Part shown: positions 9,801 through 21,325 of the stretch, piece by piece
Layout: each line of letters starts with the position of its first letter
How positions within the stretch are numbered: the stretch's first letter is position 1
Source of the DNA: Diphasiastrum complanatum
Lineage: Eukaryota > Streptophyta > Lycopodiopsida > Lycopodiales > Lycopodiaceae
Assembly: GCA_029204225.1 (NCBI GenBank)
Contig: CM055093.1
Coordinates: 23,541,912-23,605,911, forward strand
Direction: 5' to 3'
DNA length: 64,000 bases
Made by a program: the position numbers and the translations under genes
Notes under the pieces: generated by a model
What the model saw: only the letters and a program-made list of their open reading frames with translations
Database searches by the model: none
What the model was told of the DNA's origin: nothing

Positions 9801-12800
9801 GTGTTACTTGTAAATTTCTTACTGGCAAGCAGAGGTCCATTCTTGTATTATAACAGTTCACTGAGTCATATTGATGCATTCGTGTTCTTGGTCCTCCGGG
9901 TGGCATGGTACACCATTATCATATTGATGCATTCATGTTGCATTCTGGGTCCTTTAAGTAGCATGGTATACCATTTTATGCAGTAGAGTTCCTATGCCAC
10001 TACTGCAGCAGAATCCTTGTATTATTATTTGGCAGCAGATATCATCTTGTCCATGTTCTTGCTGTCCCATGGTTGTCCTAGTTCATTCATATAGGAGTGT
10101 GGTACACATGCAACCATTGTTAAGACATAGTTCCACGTTGTCTGGTTACTAATTTGACATATACACTTTGTGGCTTTTATGGTATCTGAAATTGGTGAAA
10201 TGTTTTGGCTTCTATGGTAGATGAGGTTCGTGATTCTATGTTTCTGCATATATGTGGAAATTTCTGTTAGTCTAGCTAGCATCAACATTAATGACGATGT
10301 CTTTTGGAGCAGGGAGAATTATTGGCCAAATATCACGCACAGAGACATCTATTTGAACTATGGGCCTGCATGTTTTGTCATTTGGACCATATAGTTTTGG
10401 TCCTTGCATGTGTCATTTATTAGTCATGTATGAGCATGGTGGTTATTCGGCCTCCATCCTTACCTTGCAGATTCTAGGGCCTCAAATAACATAAATGTGC
10501 CAGTGAGCCTCAGTATCAATTGATCAAATTATTACATAATAGCCCCAAGCAACATTTATGTGTGTGCATTCTCCTCTCTATTCTATGTTCTGGATATTTT
10601 TTTGTCTGTAACTGAAAGCATCTAGACAAACTGTTTAAAAGCATATTTGCCAAATTGCTTACCAAAAACCACTGCGGCTTAATTGGTAAGATCTTCCTAG
10701 GAACTGTTGCCAAAGATCAGAAGGGCTGCCATAAGTTGTAGAGAATGTGTTGAGAGAATGGCCGATAGGTGGATCAGTAGAAAATAGATCAATAGAGGGT
10801 TGACAAAGACAAACAAACTGATTTTGTAGTGGCAAAAAAGGATCTACCAAGTTGTAGGTTGAATGGGTGAGCAAAAATGTTCAAGATCAGAGAGCCTATA
10901 TCCCTGAAGTCTAATTTCCAATGAGCAAATTTCGAAATTCAATGATGTCTGGTCGCTGATCATTATAACATTCTATATCAGAAAAGTATCTCTTTGCAAA
11001 CAAAGGAAATTTATCGTTAAAATTTTTTGTACATATTCCAGAGGTTCATGACATACACCTTCCCCCTTGCCATCTTTGGTGTTGGTCATTGGCCGCCAAC
11101 ATTGGCTGCCTGCTCCAGCACTGGTGCAACCCCAACGCTGTGCTGGGTCATGCCCATGTCACGCTCCATGTTTTTCATATGCTCTCAAACCTTATATGCT
11201 TCATAGACACTTGAACCTTTCCACCCACTGCAGTGGGACTGGAAGAGGAGGGGGCATAGATGTATTATATATTCATTATTTTTATTCATGATCCAATGAT
11301 ACCAATAGTCCATTGTGTGTCATGACTCTGTGATCCCTTGTTTTCTAATGACCTTTTCTTTTGTTCTTTACAGATTCATGAAAGACATATTCGAGTAGAT
11401 TTTGCCCAGGCCCCTCACAAGGGCGCTGAGGACATGTCTTCTGTAAATTATGATCCAACGAGATCTATTTTTATTGGGAACCTTCCTTTTGATGCAGAGG
11501 TAAGATGTTGCATATTCTGGTACACTTACTTAGTGGTATATGATCATGAGGCTGTCTTAGAAGTTAGAAGCATCAATCATAAATAAGTGGTGGCTTTCAA
11601 ATGGTAACTTTGATGTCCCTTGACTTCAGATTAGTTTACGATTATTACTGTAGCTATGAAGCCTTCATGGTTTTTGCAGGATGAAGAGCTTTACCAATTG
11701 TTTGGATCAAGTGAAAATCCAGATATTCAAGTTGAAGCAGTGAGAATTGTTCGAGATCGACAGACCAGTATCGGGAAAGGTTTCGCATTTGTGCTATTCA
11801 AAACGAAGGTAAGCAGAATGTGGGTAGTTGAAGTTTTTTTTAGTGACAAGTACTTTGCAATCATTTTGTACATATTTGAATTGTTTATCAGTTTAGGGTT
11901 TAGGGATTAGTGATCACAGTTCAGGGAATGGAGAATGCCGTGATTAGTCTCTTCAGCAGGTGCAAGTAATCCTAAGCCATTTCTCATCACGTCTAGTTCC
12001 TGCTCTTTCAAGACCTCTTGTGCTAGTTATTTGTTATTGTGACTTTCATACAGGTCTCGAATTTTCGCTCAATGCTCGCATACTTGCATTCGTATCCACC
12101 TTAATGGGTGCCTTTCAGAAACCTGTCATAAGTTTTTATTTGTGGCATGTTCTGTAACATTATACAAAATTGATCTTTTTTTTCCATATTTTTTAACGAA
12201 GAAAAAAATGATGAAAGACTGTGTTCCATATGGAATGTTTGGGTTGGGGGGGGGGGGGGGGGGTGGGGGGTGTTCAATGCTTTATATAAGTAATAAAAAC
12301 TATTGAATGGCCTCTTTCTGTATGGCTGGGAACTATGGTTGGTTTCTTAAGAGTTCTTAGCTGACCCTCGTTTTGTTACAGGCTGGTGCTAAGTTTGCTT
12401 TATCAAGGGGTACGTTAAACTTGAGGGAAAGGGATTTGCGACTCCAAAGGATTAGTGCTTTGAAACAGACAAAAATTCGTACTTTGGGTAGGTGTGGTAT
12501 GCTTACCAGGAAAATAGGCCATGGGTCCAAGGTTAAAAAGCAGAGATTTGATCAAAGGTCAAGGAGACCCTTCCAAGAAAAAGGTATCAAATCCCTCTCA
12601 AGATCAGTGCAGTCATATGAGGGTGCTAGGTCCAGCTTAAAGGAAGGCAAGCCGGCAAGATGGACTCCGAACTTACAAAGGCGTGCCAATGACAATGGTG
12701 GGAATGGATTTGCCCAAAGACGTCATACACCCGAAGGGTCACGTAGGGTTGAAGGAAAAAAGAAGAGACCAGCTGTGGCTGCTAGAAAAAATCCTGCCCT

Positions 12801-12879
12801 GAAGAAACCAAATGCAGGTGCAAAAAACAAAAGTGCAAAAGCTGGGGTTGCAGGCAAATGGAAATTAAGCAAAAACTGA
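5756..12879 (+). CDS. RBM34-like: Two-RRM nucleolar RNA-binding protein, RBM34/Nop12 family (six exons)
   Basis: Proposed exons: 5756-6766, 8463-8521, 9136-9205, 11374-11499, 11680-11808, 12382-12879. All introns are GT..AG and the joins keep one frame, giving about 630 aa. Residues 1-295 are Lys/Glu-rich and disordered, with nuclear-localisation-like basic runs. RRM1 starts near residue 298 with RNP2 IFVGNLP and has RNP1-like NAYIVFKE in exon 3. RRM2 has SIFIGNLPFD (about 411-420) and RNP1 KGFAFVLFK (about 456-464). Exon 6 opens with GAKFALSRGTLNLRERDLRL, the end of RRM2 in this family, then a basic tail. Relatives (yeast Nop12, human RBM34) act in the nucleolus in large-subunit rRNA maturation; this role is inferred by family. 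A second in-frame ATG at 5762 could also be used. Introns 1 and 3 are long and hold repeats. Confidence 0.88.
6844..6887. repeat. (TA)n microsatellite in intron 1
   Basis: About 20 TA units, 77 bp after the proposed exon 1 donor at 6767. It is a candidate polymorphic marker. No coding effect is expected. Confidence 0.9.
7100..7810 (-). pseudogene. hAT-like transposase C-terminal fragment inside intron 1
   Basis: The minus strand of this intronic stretch gives short frames that line up with the end of hAT transposases. They include RPISWWSFHG near 7690, where hAT proteins have a P-x-x-W-W-x-x-x-G block before their dimerisation region. TLSIEQFRWLVFVNT follows (about 7530-7580), resembling the N-R-L...L-V-F-V-x-x-N-L-R block. 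A possible donor and an acidic tail (EEELEDEIF near 7330) follow. The usual SSSACERNWS block is not clean, so this is a decayed copy. It could instead be another transposon type. Confidence 0.42.
9865..9980. repeat. Short tandem duplication in intron 3
   Basis: Two adjacent copies of a ~50-55 bp unit starting CATATTGATGCATTC and ending GGTAYACCATT, at about 9868 and 9919. The rest of intron 3 (9206-11373) shows no gene or clear transposon. Confidence 0.6.
12246..12269 (+). repeat. Poly-G tract in intron 5
   Basis: About 18 consecutive G, then T and six more G, on the sense strand 112 bp before the exon 6 acceptor. The tract could form a G-quadruplex in the transcript. Its length may be unreliable because homopolymers sequence poorly. 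Confidence 0.8.
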
Positions 12880-12973
12880 AGAGTAGTGGTGACTAAAGCT
12901 TGGCATTTATAAGGCCATTGTTGGTGTATTTAATGGCTTGATGAAAAGCGTTGGCACTTTGTGTTTTGCTCTA

Positions 12974-12979
12974 AATAAA
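12974..12979 (+). terminator. Polyadenylation signal of the RRM gene
   Basis: AATAAA about 95 bp after the TGA stop at 12877-12879, in a T-rich 3' region. It is the nearest canonical signal on the coding strand. Confidence 0.6.
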
Positions 12980-14400
12980 GTATGCTTTTCATTGCAAAAT
13001 GGGACCAGTATATGCTTTGTCAACTATTCTAGATTGGGTGGTTTTTTTGTGCTGTTATAATTCAATCTCAAAGAAGCTGTACCACCTCCAGTTACCTGAA
13101 GAAGCATATTGATTTTATTTTCACCCTGGTCTTTGTTATCCTTCATTCGTTGCTGGAATTCAATGCTTGCATGTTCTGCTTTATATGCTTTAAGCCTTGT
13201 GGGTTCTTCAAGTCTCTCTCAAAGGAACCATGTTGATTGTTTGCTCACTTTAGTCCTTGTTGCCCTTTACTTGTTGCTAAGTGTGATTCTCTGTTCTATG
13301 TTAGATTATTTCAGCATATGGCAATTTTCTACCCAAAGCTTTCTCTCCTACAAAGGATAGGTACTCTGCTCATCTGACAGAGTTTTGATCTTTTTCTTAT
13401 GAATTTAAAGTCATGTAAAAGCTTATGCACTTTGATACTTTACCCATCTTATGACATAATCTTTAAACCTTTGCACAAAGCTCATTGATGACTTTTTTTT
13501 TTTTTTTGATATTGATTCTAATAGCTTTTTGGTACAAAGACCCTATTATTTTGCATTGAGGAATTGATCCTATACACTCATGAGAACTCCATTATATCTC
13601 TGGTGGCGACAACTGCAGTTTTTCAGATTTTTCCCAACCTCACAGTAGTCGTCAAGGCTGTTGGCTACTTTTTTTGAAACTCTTCTTGCATTGAGTAATT
13701 AAATTTTCACAGTCTACCTATTCATAAATGGCAGCAGTATCTAGTCTGTCTTATCTCCATTTTTTGACTTAAGCTGATACTCTATATAGAGTCCAGAGTA
13801 TCGACGTTGTCTAACAATTATTACTTTGCAAAATAGATTTGCTTATAGTGAGTGGAGAGTTGCTCCTCCTACTTTTCTTCCTGTGATTCTGCTGATTTGT
13901 GGAAATTGCCAGATTTGCAATCGATTTCTTGACTAAAATAACTAGTAATGATAGAAAAAATGTGGAGGTTAGGCAAAAATTTTATGATAAAAACTATTAA
14001 AAATTCCTTGAAAGTCAATATACCATAATTGAATTCCGATATGTAGCAAATTCATTTTATGAAGTCCATATAAGTTCAGCAAAAATGGTGCTTAATCTAG
14101 CAAAATGACTATTTTGCTATATTTAAGAATGATTTCTCAAAAAGCTACTAGCGAAAAACACTAGAAATTGATTTCTATCGTTGTTTGCTTAATACGAGTC
14201 ATTTTTCCATACGTGATAGGTCATAATTAATAGTTCCATTTTGTGCAAGCATTTTTTGGATCTCACTTACTTTTTTGGCAGATTTATGGAAAACTATCAT
14301 ATAAAGTATTGTAGCTTGAAACCAAGTCATTTGCTCCACTATTGATTGCCTATAAGAGGTTATGAAAGTTTGGGCATCATGCATGCAATTTCACGTACCT
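12980..14400. other. Intergenic, no gene recognised
   Basis: AT-rich sequence downstream of the RRM gene with a poly-T run near 13493-13507. Only short, motif-free frames were seen. It ends where Copia coding sequence begins. Confidence 0.6.
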
Positions 14401-14429
14401 ACTTTACATAAATGAGACAACAAAGCAAA

Positions 14430-16150
14430 AAAAAAGTTGCACTTTTTTCATATAAAAGTCAAAATTCTCATCATAGCTTATTCAAAAGAGGCCATGCAAT
14501 CACATCCCCAAAGAGTATGCTAACTCTTGTGATGGTGCTTTTGCTTCTCATATGTCTTTGGAGGAACTATGGCATAGAAGGTTGGGGCATCCTAACTATA
14601 ATTCTATGGTTTCCATGGTCAAGAAAGCCAAAGCAATTGGCTTGCCTAATCTTATCTCCAAGAATTTCAAGCCATGTGAGGCTTGTGCCATATCTAAGTC
14701 TCATAAGAAGCCTTTTTCAAAGTCATCTATCAAGACTACACATCCATTAGAGCTCATACACTCGGATGTGCACTTCTCATCTTCAAAGAGCAAGGGTGGT
14801 GCTACTTGCTTTGTAACTTTCATTGATGATTTCACCATATTTACTTGGTTATATCTTCCAGCTTCAAAGTCTATGGTGTTTGACTATTTCCTAAAGTTCA
14901 AAGCTCTAGTTGAAAAGCAATTTTCATACAAAATCAAGATTCTTAGAAGTGATGGAGGTGGTGAGTACACTTCCAATAAATTTCATGATTATTGTGAGCT
15001 TGAAGGCAGTAAAAGGGAGTTTTCTTGTGCATATACACCATCTCAAAATGGGGTGGCTGAAAGAAAGAATAGAACATTGTGTGAATGTGCCAAAATCATT
15101 AGAATTGAGGCATCCTTGCCAAAAGACTTTTGAAGTGAGGCTATCAATTGTTCAAACTATCTTTGCAATCGACTCCCTCATGTTGCACTTGGAGGAAAGT
15201 CACCATATGAAGCACTTTATTTGAAGAAACCTAAGATTGATCACCTTAGAGTATTTGGATGCATATGCTTTGTCCATATTCTCTTGAAAACAAGAAAGAC
15301 GGATGATCCTTGTGCAAGCAAAGGAGTAATGGTTGGATATTCATCCAACAAGAAAGCCTATCGAATCTACATGCTCTCTACTTCTAAAGTAATTGATAGT
15401 AGAGATGTAGTTTTTCATGAAGAAGAAAAGTACAATATTGGAGGGGTTGAGATCAAGCAACCTCAAAATCTATTACCTTTTGTTATTGAAGACAATCAAC
15501 ATATGGAGGAGTCAAAATTCGAAGATGGAAATCCTCGTAATTTCACTCCTAGAACATCCATGAGGGAGAGATCCGAGCCTAAGAGGCTCACTTATGATGA
15601 CAAAGGAAAACAAGTGGATCTTGATTCCACTTATGCTTATTTTGTTTCTCACGAGGAGCCCAACGATGTCCAAGAAGCCCTCAATACCAAGGAGTGGTAT
15701 GAGGCCATGAAGATTGAATATGATGCCTTGATCACCAACCACACATGGGAACTAGTGGATCCACCACCTAACATGCATATCATTGGATGCAAGTGGGTGT
15801 TCAAGATCAAGTACAATCATGATGGCTCCATCAACAAGTACAAGGCAAGATTATGTGCTAAAGGCTTTGCACAAATATATGGCCTTGACTATGAAGAAAC
15901 CTTTGCTCCTGTAGCAAAGATGGTGACAATAAGAATCATAATCTCTCTTGCCTTATTTTTTAAGTGGAAATTGTATCAACTTGATGTCTCCAACGTTTTT
16001 TTGAATGGCTATCTTGAGGAGGAGATATACATGGAACAACCTCAAGGATTTATCAAGGATAAATCTAAGGTGTGTTTGCTATTTAGAAGTCTTTATGGCT
16101 TGAAGCAAGCACCTAGATCATGGTATTCAAGACTCTACATGCTCCTTGAA
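14430..16150 (+). pseudogene. Truncated Copia polyprotein: pre-integrase, integrase, start of RT
   Basis: A single plus-strand frame from about 14540 with one in-frame TGA at 15131-15133, in the F-W-S-E-A motif where TGG is expected. Recognisable parts are the GAG-pre-integrase block LWHRRLGHPN (about 14566), integrase residues (LIHSDVH, TFIDDFT, RSDGGGEY, QNGVAERKNRT), the IN-RT linker, and the start of reverse transcriptase (GCKWVFKIK, KARLCAKGF, YGLKQAPRSWYSRL). The frame is cut before the catalytic YVDD by the minus-strand element beginning near 16136. No gag, LTR or PBS is attached. It is a sister lineage of the complete element at 17256-23414. Confidence 0.88.
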
Positions 16151-17255
16151 GATTCTGAAGCAGTTGAAGGCTTCTGATTTCTTCTTTATGAAATACACCA
16201 TCGTCCTTCTGGAGAATTCATCAATAAAGGTTATAAAATACTTGGCATCCTTCAACGAAGGATTTTTCATCGGGCCACAAATATCTGAATGTACAACATC
16301 TAGCAATCCTCTAGCAATATGCTGATAGCTTGACTTAAAGGGTTTCCTAGTCTGTTTACCAACTAGACAGTCTTGACAGTCAGGTAACTCGACTTTTTCG
16401 CGAGGATAGGCGAGATCAAGAACAATAGATTGTCTAGACATTTGTTGTACAACAACATGATTTAAGTGACCAAGTCTATAATGCCAAAGTAGACCTTTAT
16501 TTGAATGAATTGAAGTATTGAGAGCCTGACTAGAGGCAGAAAAGAAATGACATAATTTATACAAGTATCTATGCCTCTTTTCGAGTGCCAGGATCTTGCC
16601 TCTCCTATCAATTACTTTACACTGATCACATTTGAATTCTACTCTATGTCCTAGATCTGTGATTCTGCTTACAGAGAGCAGATTCGTAGATAAATTTGGT
16701 ACATACAGGACTTTAGAGAGTAGCTTAGATTGATCATTTGCAAAGCATAATCTTACAGTGCCTTCACCTTTAATATCTTGTGTGCTATTGTCGCCAAGGT
16801 GAACGAATTTTTGAGTATTGTAAGGTGTATAGGACTCGAAATAGCCAATGAGGCTAGTCATGTGCTGAGTGGCTCTGGAATCCAGGAACCAAGAACTGTA
16901 GCCAGATGCTCCTTAATGATTGGTCATGAAGGCATCATGATTCGCTTCTTGAACAGGCTGTGGAGCTTCTGCAGCTGTATTTTCCACTTGATTCGACTGT
17001 CAGTTGCTGTTGTCTTCGCTTGAAGTATTCGGCAGTCTTGAATTTCGTGGTTGTTTCATTTGCAGTATCTGCAGAAGAACTTCTTCTTTGTCTGTGGATT
17101 CGACTGTTCCTTGTGTTGAGCTGGTTTATGGTCTGGCTTTGATTGCTTCGGGCCTTTCTTCTTCTTCTGCTTTGTTGTGCTCTTGTTGGTGGTGTGAGAA
17201 TCAGTTGAGAAACTTGAGTCTTCGTTCCTCTGCGTGTCTTCCTGCAATAACATAG
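16136..17255 (-). pseudogene. Copia family A, integrase/protease side (left part, split element)
   Basis: Minus-strand Copia sequence. The 16127-16861 frame (244 codons) has LWHYRLGHLN, CQDCLVGKQTRKPF, VVHSDICGPM and YFITFIDEFS, i.e. GAG-pre-integrase and the first half of integrase. To its right, at about 17030-17253, lie the Lys-rich end of gag and the Cys cluster of the zinc knuckle (CRYCK..NHEIQDC). The element is cut at 16136-16150 inside integrase and interrupted at 17255 by the complete Copia element. Its gag continues at 23415. A copy of the same family lies on the plus strand at 62437-64000. Confidence 0.85.
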
Positions 17256-17937
17256 TGTTAAAAATTCACAATTCTAGCTTGACTAGTTTTGGTCATATGA
17301 CTTGTAAATAGTTAGATGGTCATGATGTGGCTTGTCACACGTGCCAAATAGCATAGGATTCCATTCATAAGGATGTTCTCAAGTAGACCTAAGTGTTAGA
17401 ACCTTTGGAATGAGTCCAAATTATGCTTAGATACAAGGGAGAAAAAATAGGAGCTATTTTTGGTAATTTTTGCATTGTTGAGGGATTTCCAAGATTCCAA
17501 CCCTAACTTGGTAGGGATGAAAGATCCACCAAAATTAGCATTAGGGATAGGTTTAGGGCTACTCATACCTGCCCAAAACCGTGATGGATCATGTATATAT
17601 AGGTGATGATATCTCACCAAAATCAATCAAGCAATTTCATGTTTTTTCTCTCATAATGGTGCAATTGCTCTCTATGTTCATAATTGTTTGAGTACTTGTG
17701 ATTACTAATGATTATAGGATTGAATGTAGGTCTGGTGTACAGTACTCAGACTGTGGGAGGCCGTACTTTCACACGTGTGAAGCCTTCTTCAAGAATTTGG
17801 GCCATTTAGTGAGGTTCAAGCATAGATTTTTGATGGATTTTGATGGTTCAACTTGTGCTAATCTTATGAAATCATAATCTATTGTTTCCCTCATCATTTC
17901 AAGTGTTTTAGGATCCTTATTTGCTGTAATTTTTACA
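17256..17937 (+). repeat. 5' LTR of element B
   Basis: Starts TGTTAAAAATTC and ends GTAATTTTTACA. It has a TATA box (GTATATATAGG, about 17593-17603) and a CACACGTGTG palindrome near 17782, a G-box-like core that recurs in several LTRs of this window. Confidence 0.95.
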
Positions 17938-17950
17938 TGGTATCAGAGCC
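17938..17950 (+). promoter_or_regulatory. Primer-binding site, initiator-Met tRNA
   Basis: TGGTATCAGAGCC begins directly after the CA end of the LTR and matches the complement of the 3' end of plant initiator tRNA-Met, the standard Copia primer. Confidence 0.93.
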
Positions 17951-18748
17951 TAAAGGCTGAAATGAGCTAAATCCTTGGTTTGCATTCAATTTGATCACAA
18001 TTTTTGATCTAAATCTTGTGTAGATTGGATCTTAGCATCTAGTATTGATTCTAGAACTCAAAGTGAGTCAAATACATTGGAGATTGGTGTTGTGTGACTT
18101 CATTTGCAGGTGTTTAGGTGTCTAAAACCAGAGGCAAAGTTGAATTCAATTCACATTACCAAGATAGCAAGTTTTGCTTGCTCCAAGCATTGATTTCTAA
18201 GCGAGTTTTGGAGGTGATTTCATAGAGAAGGCTTTCTAGCATTAAAGGAGAGGGAAGATCAGAGTTTTGGGGACTCTTCAAGGCTGTTCTAAGGTGTAGT
18301 AGGCACCTCCTAAAGTTATTTAGGTTCAGTCCAACCATTGCTTGACTTATGCACCAAATTAGATCAATTTTTCATCAATTTTGATCATTTTTTGCTTGTG
18401 ATTGGATAGTAGATTGTGTTGCATCCTCATTAAGTTCCATTTAGATCTTTTACAAGTGATTTTGGAGGTATATTAGGTTGCTGAAATTCACTCTTGATCA
18501 GATCATTTGGAAGCTTTAATGTTCTTTATAGAAAGAGGGGCAATTCTATTAGTATTGTCTACTTCAATCAAGCAAGTGCATTGTTTCTAGTATTCTATGA
18601 TTTGATTTTGTTAGAGATCATTCTTAGATCTTTATAGGAAGTCTATTACTGATCTTTTCAGGTCCCTAAGAAGTGGGATAAGGTAGACCTTCAATCAAAT
18701 CAATAGAAGTAACCTTCATTTGTGTCAAGTCCTTGATTAGGAGACTAG

Positions 18749-19324
18749 ATGGCATCTATAAATGCATATCTTTTGGATACTAATGAAAGGCTCAACAAAA
18801 CTAACTATTCCATATGGAAAATTAGAATGGAATCTATCATGATCATGCAAGATCTGATGGAAATTGTAAATGGTAAGGAGGGTGAACCTATTCATCCTCA
18901 AGAAAAAGCCAAATACATCAAGAGGTGCAATGTTGCACTACATTGCATAAAAATGAATGTTGCAAATGAACTCTTAAGAGAGGTAGGAGATTGCACTTAA
19001 GCTCAAGATGTTTGGGAGACTTTGCAAAAGGTCTATGAATCCAAGAACCAAACTAGAATGTTAGCTTTGAAGAATCAAATCTATAGAAGCTATCAAAAGA
19101 AAGGAGAGAGTGCACATACTTTTGTCCTAAGAGTAAAAGAATTGAACAAAGAGCTAGCCTTTATAGGTGAACCTATCAAGGATGAAGAGCTTGTTCAACT
19201 CATATTGAATGGACTAAGCTTTGAATTTGACAATTTGGTTCAGGGATATGCAATTATGGGTAAGCTACCCATACTTGAAGAACTCCAAGGCACGCTCATG
19301 GCCGAGGAATCAAGAAGGAGCTAA
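18749..19324 (+). pseudogene. Element B gag (UBN2/DUF4219 type) with internal stop
   Basis: The frame opens with MASINAYLL and the NYSIWKIRMES motif typical of Copia gag N-termini. It then has a helical gag region (WETLQKVYESKN, AHTFVLRVKELN, NGLSFEFDNLV). TAA at 18998-19000 interrupts it within GDCT*AQDVW. A second TAA at 19322-19324 separates it from the downstream gag-pol frame. Both neighbours are in the same frame, so these are simple nonsense changes unless read through. In an active relative the protein would form the cytoplasmic particle shell. Confidence 0.88.
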
Positions 19325-21325
19325 ATGCAAGAGAGGATGGATAGGCTTTCCATCCAAGGTGGAGATGACCAAGCTCTCTTCACCAAAGGCAAAGGCAAGT
19401 CCAAAGGCAAAGGATCAACATTCAAGAAGTCTACAAAGCTTGAGGATCAAGAAGGACCCCCAAAGGCATCTCCATCAACCACCAAAGTCAAGAAGGACAA
19501 ATCAAAGGTGAAGTGCTACTATTGTAGCAAGATGGGGCATTATGCCTCGGAATGCTTCAAGAGGAAGCAAGATCAAAGCCAAGCCAACATGAGCAAAGAG
19601 GAGGAGGAGGTGAGTTCACATGAGGACTCTCTCATGATGTCCATATTTTCTTCAACAAGCTTCAAAGGAGAAGATCCTTGGTGGATTGACTCGGGTGCTA
19701 GTTCACACATGACTAGTAAAAGGGAGTTTTTCTCTTCTCTCTTATCTTATGATGGACCTATAAAGTCTATCTATACAGCAAATGATGAAGCTTGTAAGAT
19801 TGAAGGAGTTGGTAGCATTCCCCTTTGCTTAGGATCTTCCAAAAAGATCAACATAGAAGGTGTTTTGTACATTCCTACAATAACAAAGAATCTACTAAGT
19901 TTTGGCCAAATGGTAGACAATGGTTTCAATGTTGACTTTGCTTCAAATGAATGTTTCATCAAGAAGAAGGGTAAGATAGTGGCTAAGGGCACTAGACTTG
20001 GCAAACTTTATAAGCTGGATGCATTTGTGGATACTAATGTTGTCATGTTGGCCGAGAAGAGCAAGATATCTACCTTTACTTTATGGCACAAAAGACTTGG
20101 ACATGTCAACTCGGGCTCCATGGAGGCTATGATCAAGGAGGAGTATGCTTTAGGCCTACCAAGGTCTATTGGGAAGGAAGACAAGGTTTGTGAAGCTTGT
20201 GCCTTATCCAAGGCACATAAGAAGGTGTTTCCTAACTCCATCACAAAGTCATCTCATCCTCTTGAACTCATACACTCGGATGTGCACATTGCTAGCACCA
20301 AATCTAATGGAGGTTCATCCATGTTTTTAACCTTCATTGATGACTACTCAAGATATTGTTGGGTGTTCTTACTTTCCTTCAAGTCTCAAGTATTTGATAC
20401 TTTTGTAAAGTTCAAGTTGTTTGTGGAAAAGCATCATAATCATAGCATCAAGATTCTTAGAAGTGACAATGGTGGAGAATTCATATCCAATGAGTTCAAG
20501 GCCTTTTGTGAGGAGGAAGGGATCAAGAAAGAGACTTCTTGTCCTTACACTCCTCAACAAAATGGAGTTGCTGAAAGAAGGAATAGAACATTATGTGAAT
20601 GTTCTAAGGCTTTAAGATTAGATGCTTGTTTGCCCAAATCCTTTTGGGGTGAGTCTCTTGTATGTGCAAACTACTTGATGAATAGGGTGTCTTGCAAAGC
20701 AATTGAAGGCAAAACTCCATATGAGATGTTGCATGGAAAGAAACCCAATCTTAATCACTTGAAAGTTTTTGGGTGTATATGTTATGTGCATGTGCCATTG
20801 GAAACAAGAACCAAGGAGGATCCATCTTCCACAAGAGGGATCATGCTTGGATATGCAAGCTCAAGCAAGGGCTACAAAGTCTATCTCCCATCCTTGAACA
20901 AATTTGTTGTTTCAAGGGATGTCATCTTTGATGAACATCATATGCATATGCTTGAAGAAGGCTCAAGTGCTCCAACAATCAAGAAGAAGATGGCCGAGGA
21001 GCAAGATCTTGGTTTTGAGGAGGAGCTCATGGAGGAGCAAGCACCAAACCCACCTATCACACCAAGGAGATCTTCAAGGGCAAAAGTGGAGCCATCAAGG
21101 CTCACATATCAAGGCAAAGGACAGCAAGTTGAGGGTATATCATCCACTTCTTATGCTTTATCTAGTTTTGAAGAACCGTCTAATGTTGAAGATGCATTGA
21201 ACTCCAAAGAATGGTATAAAGCTATGTTGGATGAGTATGATGCCTTGATTGAGAATGAAACTTGGTTGCTTGTTGAGAGACCTAAAAAGGAATGTAATAG
21301 GATGCAAGTGGGTCTTCAAGCTTAA
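19325..21325 (+). CDS. Element B zinc knuckle, protease, integrase and start of RT
   Basis: A 666-codon open frame. A Lys-rich tract is followed by a zinc knuckle [14 protein letters not shown] (about residues 62-75). The protease active site [11 protein letters not shown] follows (about residue 119). Then come GAG-pre-integrase [10 protein letters not shown] (about 253) and the integrase core with Asp in LIHSDVH, Asp in RSDNGGEF and Glu in [10 protein letters not shown], the D,D-35-E triad region. The linker carries the usual [14 protein letters not shown]. The frame ends in the first RT block because of a frameshift near 21285-21300 (expected G-C-K-W-V-F-K continues in the next frame). Confidence 0.92.
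   Translation: MQERMDRLSIQGGDDQALFTKGKGKSKGKGSTFKKSTKLEDQEGPPKASPSTTKVKKDKSKVKCYYCSKMGHYASECFKRKQDQSQANMSKEEEEVSSHEDSLMMSIFSSTSFKGEDPWWIDSGASSHMTSKREFFSSLLSYDGPIKSIYTANDEACKIEGVGSIPLCLGSSKKINIEGVLYIPTITKNLLSFGQMVDNGFNVDFASNECFIKKKGKIVAKGTRLGKLYKLDAFVDTNVVMLAEKSKISTFTLWHKRLGHVNSGSMEAMIKEEYALGLPRSIGKEDKVCEACALSKAHKKVFPNSITKSSHPLELIHSDVHIASTKSNGGSSMFLTFIDDYSRYCWVFLLSFKSQVFDTFVKFKLFVEKHHNHSIKILRSDNGGEFISNEFKAFCEEEGIKKETSCPYTPQQNGVAERRNRTLCECSKALRLDACLPKSFWGESLVCANYLMNRVSCKAIEGKTPYEMLHGKKPNLNHLKVFGCICYVHVPLETRTKEDPSSTRGIMLGYASSSKGYKVYLPSLNKFVVSRDVIFDEHHMHMLEEGSSAPTIKKKMAEEQDLGFEEELMEEQAPNPPITPRRSSRAKVEPSRLTYQGKGQQVEGISSTSYALSSFEEPSNVEDALNSKEWYKAMLDEYDALIENETWLLVERPKKECNRMQVGLQA

Noticed and set aside
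10655-10715. tRNA-like string GCGGCTTAATTGGTAAGATC
   Set aside because: It resembles a tRNA 5' half with a D-loop, but no anticodon stem, T-loop (GGTTCGAATCC) or acceptor pairing follows. It was not annotated as a tRNA or SINE.
13493-13507. Poly-T run as a Pol III terminator of a small RNA gene
   Set aside because: No A/B boxes or structured RNA were found upstream. It may be a retroposed poly(A) or simple repeat.
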